Both the position numbers and the translations under genes were made by a program. The notes below the pieces were generated by a model. The model had not been told where the DNA came from. It saw only the letters and a list, made by a program, of their open reading frames with translations, and searched no databases. Shown here piece after piece: positions 37,801-48,421 of a stretch of 64,000 bases of DNA. Numbering within the stretch: the first letter of the stretch is position 1; each line of letters begins with the position of its first letter. Origin of the DNA: Paraphysomonas bandaiensis (lineage: Eukaryota > Chrysophyceae); contig CBFFRP010000598.1 in assembly GCA_965644295.1 (NCBI GenBank), positions 1 through 64,000 of the forward strand. The letters are read 5' to 3'.

Positions 37801-38421
37801 CCTATTGAATGTGAAGAGATGGGACAAAAACCAACACTCAATACCGTAAATGATGTGAAGTAACTCCAAAGTACATTTCCAGTATTACCATCCAATTTAA
37901 ATAGTCTGGCAATAGAGGAGGTTGATATATACAAGTTTCCGTCTTCATCCAAAGCAATGCCAGCATAATTCTATTATTTAATACTTGAGCACGCTGCAGC
38001 ACATACAAACACTGATTACCACAGGATATAAGGTTCTAAACCAGATGATATTTCCATTTTCTCCATTGAGACAAGCAATTCTACCGGTAGTAGTAGCGAC
38101 ATAAACTTTTCCGTCATCCCTCACAGCGGGTGTGGATTGTGTCTAATCAAAGAGCTCGTTATCAGAATTGTTCAGAAGCATCCGCTACTCTACCGGTTCA
38201 ATATATCTGCTCCACAGCGTAGCTCCTGTGTCCCCATTCACTGATGAAATAACGCCCGATCGAGATCCCACGTATACCTGTCCTGCGAGTCCGATGGCAG
38301 GAGCGGATCGGATGCTATTCGATGTAGAGTGTAGCCACAGGACAGATAACTCGATAGTGGCCCCTGTCTGTGTAATCAATGCGATCAACAGAGACAGAAA
38401 TAGTCGCGATGAAACAAACAT
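34830..38421 (-). CDS. PQQ beta-propeller / SPT-repeat / Cys-rich single-pass membrane protein
   Basis: ATG at 38421 starts a clear signal peptide (MFVSSRLFLSLLIALITQTGA). Seven or eight exons each encode one PQQ-like blade, e.g. GQVYVGSRSGVISSVNGDTGATLW, GKVYVATTTGRIACLNGENGNIIW and AVLYIGNDDGKLYALKL, separated by short GT-AG introns. The last exon (from about 37088) carries a Ser-Pro-Thr stalk of about 110 residues, then Cys-rich, EGF-like double modules (CHNRGYCSDTGDECVC... QYCSWQGTCSHDGLECLC). Three copies are nearly identical and a fourth is diverged. A TM helix (LFTTPVLILFILCATIIVVGGV) and a cytoplasmic tail of about 100 residues end at 34830. It looks like a cell-surface receptor or adhesin; the ligand is unknown. 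Assembly of the repeats could hide copy-number errors. Confidence 0.85.
35300..36606 (-). repeat. In-gene tandem Cys-rich repeats
   Basis: Three nearly identical DNA copies begin near 35614, 35959 and 36331 (spacing 345 and 372 bp; the extra 27 bp lie in the linker). A diverged fourth copy is at about 35305-35575. Near-identity at DNA level shows recent duplication or gene conversion. Confidence 0.9.
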
Positions 38422-38958
38422 TGTGTACAATGCGTCTTATCAAACTTTGAGAGAGGTTTGAAGGTGGTGAGATAGTGTGTAAGTGTGCCATGTATGCGAT
38501 AAACGTGAAGTGATTCTTGCTATGATGAGGGGTTCGAACTTCACTTCAAAGTAACATATCTGCACCTTCAATTCAAACCTGTCCGCATCTAGATACTACC
38601 TGCACTACACCGCATACACATACACTTGCTGTACAGTGTCTCTCATATCTTTTCATGCCTCAGTATCTTCAATGCAGTGTCCACTTCACTTTGGAGAATT
38701 CAAGTCAATGACGGTCGACTATTTTTCATGTATTTCTTTCGTATACGGGGTGTATACTGGAATAGGGTTGCAATCCGGATTGACCGTCCTGCTATATACG
38801 TACAGCAGTGTGTTCCGTGTTCTGTCAGTATCCATGTATCTCATATCAGAATATATGATCCTGTAGCATCCCTGCGTACATACATACACACAAGCCTCCT
38901 GATATTAACATCATCATATTATCAACTCAGATACTCTGCTTTTATAGCTTATAAGACA
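38422..38958. promoter_or_regulatory. Divergent promoter, PQQ/Cys-rich gene / MAPEG
   Basis: 537-bp gap with TACAGCAGT at 38801-38809 and a short CATA run near 38877-38890. Confidence 0.45.
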
Positions 38959-39472
38959 ATGGCTTCATTCTATCTCAATACTCTCCAAACGTACTTGCCT
39001 CTCATTGGTGTGAATGCAGTGGCTATTCAATTGGGAACCGCCCGCTGTCGGCTTGAAAATGAGACCCCCTCCCAGAAAGTGGACACAGGCAACTGGCCGT
39101 TGAAGAATGTAATAAATTAACCTGGAAATATGTGTTTAACTTAAGCACCAGGTGTTTAAAACGGTGTTACTGGTGTTTGGGCCATCCAAGGCCTCCAAAC
39201 AAGAGCGAGCGGAAGCTATCCAGGTTTTTATTGATCTGCAGAGAAACTTTTTGGAAAGTGTCGTACCTTTTACAGCAATGGCATGCGGTGTCGCCTTGAC
39301 CGTAAAATCTCCTTCTGCTAATGCTTCTCTGGCAGTCCAAGTGTTTTGTGTGAGCCGAACTTTGCACAACTTACTCTTCGTATATCCTCATCAGCCGTTT
39401 CGCGCTTTTTCTTTTGTTCCACAGTTATTATGTCAACTCGTTCTTGCGTGGGAAATGTTTAGTTCACGTTAA
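38959..39472 (+). CDS. MAPEG-family membrane protein (microsomal GST / PGE synthase-like)
   Basis: Two exons (38959-39108 and 39152-39472), with a 43-bp GT-AG intron, give 156 residues, the usual MAPEG length. Four hydrophobic segments fit an ER membrane protein. The family's Arg-Asn-x-x-Glu glutathione region appears as LQRNFLESVVPF, and the later Arg residues as VSRTLHNLLFVY and PFRAFSF, which would correspond to Arg110 and Arg126 of mPGES-1. The Arg three residues before the Asn-preceding Arg (RAHRN in relatives) is replaced by Asp. MAPEG enzymes conjugate or isomerise lipophilic substrates with glutathione. Substrate unknown. It shares a promoter gap with the PQQ/Cys-rich gene. Confidence 0.72.
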
Positions 39473-40567
39473 AGCTGTGCAGAATCACTTATAGGATGTA
39501 GCAAGTAGACCGCCTGTTAACAAGTCACTAACGGCAAAATATCCAGAACTCTTACAGTTTAGCAAATAAGCAATCAACATTTATTTTTAATTAAATCTCA
39601 AATTCTGGTAAAGAGTCCTTGATTATACAGGGGAATATTGTTATAGTACAATTACAGAACGTATTTCGTGAATACAAGGACATATAAAAAATTCGACTGT
39701 AATCACTGAATTACCCACCATGGTGGGGCACGAAGCTATACTTTCAAAGATACGATATTAATATGAGAAAAAATAATGAGTGTACGTACAGAAAACGAGT
39801 ATTTTCTTTATTTCCTTCATCTTCTGTGTCGTATAGAGTCTTGGTTGTGCAGAATAGTAGTGAGTGTGTTTTTATTATATTACCGACGTTACGTACTAGT
39901 TACAAGTAATCGGTAATCTGTATCTGTTAGTAGTTAAATTCATGTTGTCTATATATTAGATTAGAGCTCTACACCCTACGGAATTCAGTATTAGTGTCAT
40001 GGTAAATATCGACTGGTATCTTAAGGCTTTGTTAGTAAATCAATCGCATAGGATCTAAGAAAGAGTGCAAACGTTTCATTGACAACTAAGAGTATGCACA
40101 TAATAAAAAGAAGAAATTTCTTTGGTATTTCATTTTAACAAAAATACAAACTAGCAACAGGCAATTAGGAATAATACCAATAAGATACCTTTTTATGACG
40201 TTAAGCAGTAATCAGTACCTGTTAATAGCTAACTTCAGGGCGTCTACATATCTACATAATAGATTAGCATTGTACACCTCACAGGTACCAGTGTGTGGAG
40301 CATAAATCAGCGCTTTCTTAATAACTCAAGTATACAGGTATATGAATTGATATAAACATCGTTGTCCGTTGAGAGTTTACATATTCTATTATGACATATG
40401 GAGGGACACCATCCACTTATTAAAGTTAAGTTTTCCAGGATAGAATATGTGCAAAATATTGAAAAAGTAGCTATAATTTTTATTTATGTGGTCGTGATTG
40501 TAATAATATATTTACTCTATTTATTTTAATAGTAACGAATAGTATTTTAGCAATTCCAATTTATCCT
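39473..40567. other. AT-rich convergent gap, nothing seen
   Basis: 1.1 kb between tail-to-tail MAPEG and GRL genes; no open frame with recognisable content. Confidence 0.45.
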
Positions 40568-41963
40568 TTAATATGATTTGCTATTACTGACACTAACAAC
40601 AAAAAGAAAAAACGAAGCGACCGCTGTAGACACTTTAATAATCATGTTGAAAGTAATAAATTGTCTAGTGCCATAAAATGGCACTCCAAGGGGAATAGCC
40701 TGCACTTTTAGGATAGCCATTTGATACGCAGAAATATTGCTATCGTCAAACTGCACATGTGCTTGTACATCACCGAGCGCCAACAAAATCCTGTAGACAT
40801 AACGCTCAGTCAGCGATGTGGCAAATATTCTCCGAATAAGCACAAGAAAGTGAATAATATATAAATGAATGAGCAAAAACATGAGTGTTTATCTACCTCT
40901 CATTTTGGGCGTACACACTGGCAACGCTGCATGATACGAGTAATAGAACTACAATATTCACACCAACCCATATGACACCCGATATGGAGGTTCGCCCCGG
41001 TAATTCGTTCAATAAGAAAGACTATGCATAAAAACATGAGTATCACAAGTAAGTGGTATATATTTCAGTTACCTCGAGAAGAAATGCAGTAAGGGGGGCA
41101 CAGATTCCAATATTTACGGTAGTCATAAGGCTAACTTTGGACACAAGAAGTTTATTAGCCCCATGAAGCTCATCATACCAGTCCATCAACTGTGCAACTG
41201 ATAGTTCTTTATTGTCACCTGTCCTAGAGGCAGATATTCGGGACACTAAGGCTTTAGCCCGGCAAACTAGTGCGTATGAAGGGATACATATAAACATCAT
41301 GGACAGAAACCAGCCATAGCTATAGAAATACCAAAAACAAATACCAAATACAGTAAACCAAAGCTTCCTAGTTAACGGTAGAATAGTGTAGAAACCATCA
41401 GCAGATAGATAAACTACAGAAACACACGTTAAATTTATAATCACGCCCAATGCCACGAGGGTAGTTATGAGCCACGACACACGCTTCACATTTGTGTCAT
41501 AGTCAGAGTCAACGTAGCCGTGTTTGCTGAACAACTCATTAGCATGAGACCTCAAAAGGGTGTGCATAAATTTGACAAGAGACTCCTTGCGAAATATAAT
41601 ATCATATGCTACTAGTACATATATAGTTGTGGAATGAATCATCCAAACCGCGTTGCTCAATCGGTGAAAAAATGCACCGTTTACAGGTGACAAGAACATA
41701 CTAATTAAAACCCCTGCCAGAACTATTATCATCACTGACGATATCATAATCGGAAGTATAGTAGAATTCCGAAACGTACACAAACCAGCCCATCTCAATA
41801 TACACACTGGACCTTTCAAGTGTGGAACATCATCCACTAAAAGGGCGGTATTATCAAAGCTTGCTGCTGCACTGGAGAAACTCATTGGGTTCATAGTCGA
41901 CGCTGTCGAGCAGCTTTTGTTACTCTGACGAACACTAGTACTATTCATATATGCAGTTGACAT
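40568..41963 (-). CDS. Gustatory-receptor-like (GRL) seven-TM protein, candidate
   Basis: ATG at 41963 (MSTAYMNSTSVRQSN). A polar N-terminus of about 70 residues precedes seven hydrophobic segments: ILPIMISSVMIIVLAGVLI, a second near WMIHSTTIYVLVAYDIIF, WLITTLVALGVIINLTCV, a fourth near WFTVFGICFWYFYSYGWF, MTTVNIGICAPLTAFLL, GVIWVGVNIVVLLLVSCSV, and ITFNMIIKVSTAVASFFLFV next to the C-terminus. Two introns split the last part; one exon ends SVYAQNER and the last begins near IFATSLTERYVYR. A long intracellular loop before TM5 (SVAQLMDWYDELHGANKLL) and TM7 at the very end match the topology of the insect gustatory/odorant receptor superfamily and its protist GRL relatives, which form ligand-gated channels. 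There is no decisive motif, so family membership is inferred from topology. Confidence 0.45.
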
Positions 41964-42600
41964 CGAACAATAAAACTATGACCTCGAAGCCCTCGCCTTG
42001 CAACGTCTACGAAACCCCAATTACACCAAACTATACTGATAAAGTAGTGACACTGATATCTAAAACCAGTGAGCTAGATCTACCAGTATGGTGGTGGTTG
42101 CCTTCATGCGGATCTGTGGTGCGGCTGATGTGATGTGCTGTGTACAGTGTACACCATATACAGACTACTGTTAGTACAATGTATTCTATGTATACGGTGC
42201 ATTCACACAATCAAATGTGAGTGAAGAGCATGCGTATCTATGAGGAGGACTTCGAAGTGAATGTGATGTGGATATATGCATGTATGAGTACATGATTCAG
42301 AGGCTCTGCTGCTGCCTCTACTCACAGACACGAGTGAGGACTATCAACAGTGTGTGGTCATAGTGGTGTATAGTGGTGTGTACTCCTGCTTTCTTCAATA
42401 TATCTAGCACGAAAGTAACTCCACTATCCTACGAATAAATACGCTTTATCCACTATTGATTGGATGTGAGTGTTTCTAGTGGTCAATCACATGTATATAT
42501 GTGTTATATATACTATACGAACTGTGATGTGATATATCTGACAGACTGTTTGCTCCCATACACTGCGACAGTTGAGGCGTCGTGGTGGTTATTCCGTGAC
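41964..42600. promoter_or_regulatory. Divergent promoter, GRL / SLC25 carrier
   Basis: 637-bp gap. No exact TACAGCAGT was seen, but a near-palindrome TGTACAGTGTACA lies at about 42141-42153. Confidence 0.4.
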
Positions 42601-43714
42601 ATGTCTTCTGTCTCTGTGTCTGTCTCTGCATCCGCCCCTCCGCGCAGTGAATCATATGTGGTGAAGGCGTTACTCTCTGGATCTGTGTGTGCTTTTGTGG
42701 CTGCTCTCGTTAATCCTCTTGATGTCGTTAAGGTAACGCTCCGTTGAACTTATGGCGTTATTTATACCAATTTGTAAATATCAGATTCGAATGCAAAATC
42801 AATCTCTGAGTAGTCCGTGGCCAGAGAAAACTATGATCTCTGGTCTTATCAGAATTTATCGTGATGAAGGAATACGTGGTTGGTGTCGCGGGGTGAATGC
42901 ATCGATCCTGCGCGAACTATTTTACTCGTCTATTCGCATTGGAGCTTATGAGCCAATTCTATTACTATTGAGTAAGGGAAATGACGAATTACCATCACCT
43001 GCAGCTAAATTTGCAAGTGGTCTACTGTCGGGAGGTATCGGATCCGCACTTGGAAACCCAACAGATTTAGTGAAGGTATTAGTTTATTTATTTCTGAATC
43101 ACTGTGTTAATAATGTATCCGTAGATAAATTTTCAAGCGTTGCTTCCAGGCGGAACTCTACCGTACCGAACAACATTCGGGGCTTTTACGTATATATTTA
43201 AGTCTCAAGGCGTATCAGGGTTGTATAAAGGTTGGGCTGTCACGTCAACGCGATCAGCAATTCTTACCTCAGCTCAAATGGGAAGCTACGATAGCATCAA
43301 AAATAACTTTCTTCGGAAGCACTTGGGTATGCAAGATGGGTACCCATTACATCTAACTGCATCACTTATATCTGGTCTTATTACAACGACAGCTGCTAAT
43401 CCAGGTATAAAGCTTTGAAAGTGCGACTGCATTCATAATTATTTATTTTTTGTAGTGGATGTCATTAAGACGAGATACATGAGTGATGTTGCTGGTAGAT
43501 ATAGGAGTCCTCTACAGTGCGTACTTGCTACCTATAGGGAGGGCGGAATATATATCTTCTTCAAGGTTGCACAGAACATTGCAATTTTAAAGTAGTTGAC
43601 ATTGTTATATTACAGGGATGGACTCCGTCATATTGCCGTCTTGGTCCACATATATGCCTATCTTTCCTTCTAATTGAACAAGCTAGAATCTGTATGGGTT
43701 TTCCCACTATATAG
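42601..43714 (+). CDS. Mitochondrial carrier (SLC25) family transporter
   Basis: Five exons (42601-42732, 42785-43075, 43125-43404, 43456-43565, 43616-43714) join in frame to 303 residues, the normal carrier length. The three repeats each carry the PxDxxK signature: NPLDVVKIRMQ, NPTDLVKINFQ and NPVDVIKTRYM. Introns cut directly after the Lys or inside these signatures. Downstream half-signatures GIRGWCRGVNAS and GVSGLYKGW are also present. The pattern is nearest to the dicarboxylate/oxoglutarate/uncoupling-protein branch, but substrate contact residues were not analysed. It works in the inner mitochondrial membrane. An in-frame upstream ATG at 42460 would add an unusual leader; 42601 fits the family better. 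Confidence 0.88.
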
Positions 43715-44630
43715 CCTGCAGTCAGTGCAGGGTGTGTATACGAAAACGTTTAATGTAAATATTTTATTGCAGTAAAATAAAACCCCACTGATTTTGGGAA
43801 TGGTATATCTATTATATCTATTCAATTTCACGACAGGTTAATGATATAATATATGTTATGTTTTGGTTAAAATTTTGACGAGAAGTTCAGCTAGAGTGTA
43901 GAAAACGCTTTGCATTTCAACGTCTGCCCTATCTTGTACATTACTATTCCGATGAGTAGTGCTAGAATACAGTGTAGCCTTTCAACAACTTGAGCATTTC
44001 AATCATAGAATTTATTCTGGTACTTGTTAGAATTGGACACTTCACTTAAGTTAACCTAGCTCAACACGTAAACCTTAACCGTGCTTTGTTACACGCAGTG
44101 CAAAGAATTAGAATATTATTAAGCTCAGCAATTCTCACCAGTATCATCTGTTCTCACCAGTTACTCCTATATCATACATAGTCAATAGTAACACATCAGT
44201 AACTGAATTTACTTCCTTTGTAACTATATTTTCCTGACACACGTATGAGTTGACTTCACCTATTGCACACTATCAACCCACTGCAATGTACAATGTACAA
44301 TATATATCGCATCCTACTGCAGAACTCAACACTCCTGGCATGCCAAGTCTCTATTTTCTATATTGTAACTTGCAACCTCTTCGATTAATATATTTCACAT
44401 AGTCAGACTTGGGAATGAGTACACTACCACACTACAGATCACTGAAGAGGCACCAAAAATTACTAATCGTAGTCTATCATATGCGATGAAAAATAACAGA
44501 AAGAGTATACTCTTGCCTTTAAATTTCACCATAAAAGAAAATTTGTCTAGAAACTATAGCAAGTCATAGCACTAAGGTTTCGGCGTACAGGTTCTAAATA
44601 TTACTGATGTGTTGTAAAAATCAAAGAAGA
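43715..44630. other. Convergent gap, nothing seen
   Basis: AT-rich 0.9 kb between tail-to-tail genes. A weak resemblance of 44195-44240 to 27390-27430 was noted. Confidence 0.4.
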
Positions 44631-46856
44631 TTACTTCTTAGGTGCAGGTAGATCAGCTTTACTATCAATTTCGCTTCGGGGCCGCTTTCCAGTAATATTG
44701 TTCCCATCCGACAAATTGTGCCCTTTCGCGTCGATAACTTCCACCTGATCGTCAATAACCTCACACACCCCATCGTCGTCATCTGCGCTCTCTTTATTAC
44801 CAGTCGCTGTTGACGTAGAGCTGTTTCTCACTCTAGCCTTCGCCTACATACATATACTAAGTAAATAAAAAAGAAGACAGGTTGGTACATACCTGACTGG
44901 CGCCCATAAGTCTAAATCCTTCCGGGTATTCTTCCTCGTCCAGCTCTTCACCAGCAACATGCCGCACTACGAGCGATATCTGCAGGTTCACACAGAATAC
45001 ATTATTCAAAACCATATATATAAGGACAGCTGGAATAGCTTCAAAAGGTACTATACAAACACCAGTAGCCTACCGACAGATCCTGCCTGAAGTCTTCCAG
45101 TGTCACTATTGTTCCATCAACTATTCCCCCTCCCGGACACTGAGAAAGAGTACATGATAGATGCGCAGTGAGAGTTTCATCCATCTCATCCCCTTCTTCA
45201 TATATCACAGATGCTCCAATCATTACGGAGGGCTCTACCAAACCGAGGCGGCGTTTCACAACACTAGATACAAGTGTATCAAGGGTAGATTTCTCTGTAT
45301 CGATCTGCAAAACATTTCGACAACTAAATCACTTGCAGTCACATTGAATATCTCCGCAGACAAACAATTGTAGAGCCATACACCAAGAAAAAATCAATAT
45401 GACACAACGATTATTATACAACAGAAGAGAGTTCCATGTGCTAATATAGAACTTACCTCCAAGGTCTGCTGCGATGTATTGCAGACATAGCAATCCTCTT
45501 GAGGCTCGGAAGTCGAAGAGGGACAAAGATAATGTCCTCTTCTGGTAGGCATGCGTTGACAGTACGTCGTGGGACAACTGTTTCGCTTCAACGCTACATC
45601 CGCACTCATTTGAGACAAAATATGCATTGCCTGCGCCACTTGTACGCCAGCGATTATTGCATTTGTTGAGGCAATAGCCGGAATAATATTTCCCGCTACC
45701 CCCTTGGCATCATGAAAAGACATGGGTTCGATATCGAACACCCTGGAGCGTAAATTGGAGGCAGCTGTCACAAAACTCATGATGAACTTGTTATCTTTCT
45801 CAAACACATAACTTCCCAGCAATTCCCGGGATTCGGTAGTCGAAATGGCTTCATACATGCACGCAACAAGTTCGGTGATGCATTCCGAGTTTGTCCACAG
45901 AGCCCTGTCCCAGCCCTTCTTGTTAGAAGGGCGCGGTTTAGACCCTTCTAACACCATTCGAGCGTAATCACATCCATGAGTAATTGTTTCAACGGGTACA
46001 GGTTCCGGAACGCGCTTTGAGGACTTGTACACGCCCATATCGATCTGCTTCCGGACTTCGAGGTGAAATACTGCCTCCAAGAGAATCCGTGCGTGTTCTA
46101 TCAATGCAGCAATATCCCCACTTTGCGGCAAAGCTACGTGGGACATATAGGTAGACTCTTCCACGGTATTCATATCCTCATAAAGCATTGACTCTGATGT
46201 AGATCCAAATATGAGCTTGAATAGCTCTTTGGCCCACACAATACAATGGACAGGCTTGTCAGGTGTCGATCTTATAGTGCAGATAGGGTACACTTTTTGA
46301 GTAACCTTAGGTCGACACTCATAGCACTCGGTCTCGCCTTTAATAATGGGCATCACTTGACCAATGTATCCCGTTGTTCCCGACTCAATTAGAACCACAT
46401 TAGCTGCAAGACATAACCTGTTCACATGACGGCGTGCATCCACATTGTCCAGAGCATTCAAAACGATATTAAACTTAGAAAAGAATGCCACATTGAATTC
46501 GGGGTCTTTTACATTCTTATGGTATGCAGTTATACTGACATCGGGATTAAACTGCAGAGCAGTTTCAGCCGCAACAGTTGATTTCGGTTTATTAACATGT
46601 TCTCGTCGAAACTGCACACAATGTTAGCATAAAGCACAGCTGCACGTAACCCTCGTACCAGGAACTGTCTGTTCAGATTTGAGACATCAATGATATCCAA
46701 ATCAACGATTTCAATGGTTTTGAATCCGCTCATGACGAGGTTCTTTAGCACCTCACAGCCAATGCCGCCCGCTCCCACTACCAGCACACGGCTCTTTTGA
46801 ATATAGTCGAACCCTGATGCACCTGCATACGAAACGGAAGGGGAATACCTTTCCAT
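44631..46856 (-). CDS. UBA2: SUMO-activating enzyme subunit 2 (UBA2/SAE2)
   Basis: UBA2 is the catalytic half of the SUMO E1; it adenylates SUMO, then holds it as a thioester. ATG at 46856. ATP site [32 protein letters not shown], then an intron at about 46616-46662, [30 protein letters not shown] with its zinc partner CYVCN farther on, and the catalytic Cys in [24 protein letters not shown]. After introns come the ubiquitin-fold region ([31 protein letters not shown]), [22 protein letters not shown], and an acidic tail ending with KRPRSE...PAPKK, a likely nuclear signal. Motif order, the Cys-domain context and overall length are those of UBA2. It diverges from the FDDG-domain gene across a 497-bp gap. 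Confidence 0.95.
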
Positions 46857-47353
46857 TTGCAGAGAAGATACTCAAAAGTTTATCTACTCGTTGTTCTGTG
46901 ACGAGAATTGCTTGGCATGCTGTTCCTGTAGCCTAGAGACACACCCATCGCCTATGCTGCTGTGTACAGCACAGTTGTACGTTGTGTAGCCTGTGTTGCG
47001 TATTCCTGCTGCGTACTGCTGTACTATTATTCTGGTGTGTATATATAGTGTACAGCGGTATACGTATACATATACAGACACACATCCGTATTTGTTTCCA
47101 TTCTGTAGGTACATGTATGTCATAGTGATCTGAATGAGACGCAGTCCCAGTATACGGGTACAGTATACCGAGCACCCCCATATGTCCAGTATATGCAGCA
47201 GACTATAGCTATCTGTTTCCATTCCCCATTTGGTGGTTGTTTGAAACAAAGTTTCACTGCTGCGCTTATTGTTACTGGTTGCTTCAGGGCGAATGTGTTA
47301 AACCTCAACTAAAATATCAAGTTGTACTTCTTATTAGTAAGCTAACTGTCGAA
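46857..47353. promoter_or_regulatory. Divergent promoter, UBA2 / FDDG-domain protein
   Basis: 497-bp gap rich in GTAC/TATAC words, with the reverse complement of TACAGCAGTA at 47014-47023. Confidence 0.45.
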
Positions 47354-48421
47354 ATGGCCTGGTCTACTATTCCTGTGTCCGAGACACTGAATTCAGTTAT
47401 TGGAGATTTTGTTGTATTTTTTACGGAAATAATTCATAACCCCAGTGTGGAGAATCTGTTGTTTCAATATTCCGTTTTGCAGAACGCCCATTCAGGGGAG
47501 AGCTTTCAAATTGTGGTCGCATGGGGCACAGCCGTTCTCTTTCTTCTTGTTTGTATTGCTGTGTACACCACTTGGCGCGGAACTGACAGTACTAATAGCA
47601 TAGATGTTAAAAAAACAGATGTCGATAACAGCGCATCAGTACCTACCAGTGATGTAAATGTTACCCCATCCTCGACCAGGGAAGAGAGCAAGACACGCAT
47701 TAGTAGTTTCGCATCTGTTCAGGTTGAATCTCACTTAGTTGTACCAACCCCCTTACATATATTGTTAGGCACAGCGTATAGCTAATTCACCTGGCATTCC
47801 GACCGGTAATGGGAGCCCCTATCGACCCTCGGCTTACCGGGACAAGCTCCGCAGCGAATTGGAAGGGAAGAGTAGTAGGGCTACTTCCCCTCTCACTGTC
47901 CTCTCTCAGACAAGCTTTAACCAAGCAATGTCTGTTGTTTCAGACCCTGAGTCATCCAGTTCCAATAGGTACGATGCGAACTCGTTGTAATTTTTATGGA
48001 CTAGTCATACTTTTTTATATTGTGGTAATATTTTGTGAGTTTTTTACGATATGATTATATAAATGAAGTATGTCCGTTCTAATGCACTGGTATTAGTGGC
48101 TTCACTGCCGAGAGCACACCTAGCCGAGTCCTCTCCCGTGAGCATTCTACACATGTAGCTGCCGAAAGCGTCTTGACGCAGTCTATATCGGACCCCAATG
48201 TGCTTATTGGATGGCGTATTGTAGTGTCTCGGTACGGGTCCGGTGTGGTTTTGGAATGCATCAAGAAAAAATTCCGCTCAACAAGATTCAGAGTTTTATT
48301 CGATGATGGCAAAGTAAGATTTTTGAAGCTGAAGCGCAGTGAAACCAAGGGTGTAGTACCATTCACTCTTATCAATACAGCGAGTGGGAAGGCTGCGTTG
48401 CATTCATCTCGAGATTCCTGA
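47354..48421 (+). CDS. Single-pass membrane protein with C-terminal FDDG (Tudor-like) domain
   Basis: Exons 47354-47702, 47782-47968 and 48097-48421 keep frame and give 286 residues. The only membrane segment is FQIVVAWGTAVLFLLVCIAVY near residue 60. A Ser/Thr-rich polar middle (SPGIPTGNGSPYRP, SDPESSSSNR) follows. The C-terminal 80 residues form a compact beta-rich domain: NVLIGWRIVVSRYGSGVVLE, FRVLFDDGKVRFLKLKRS. The G-x-x-V, GSG-x-V and FDDG pattern resembles Tudor/KOW-like modules attached to protist membrane proteins. There is no signal peptide. Function unknown. The first intron uses a non-obvious donor (GTAGTT), so that join is the least certain. Confidence 0.65.

Noticed and set aside
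38626-39120. Single 164-residue plus-strand protein starting at 38626
   Set aside because: Only the last third, from the ATG at 38959, has family character (MAPEG), and it needs the next exon; the upstream part is promoter sequence.
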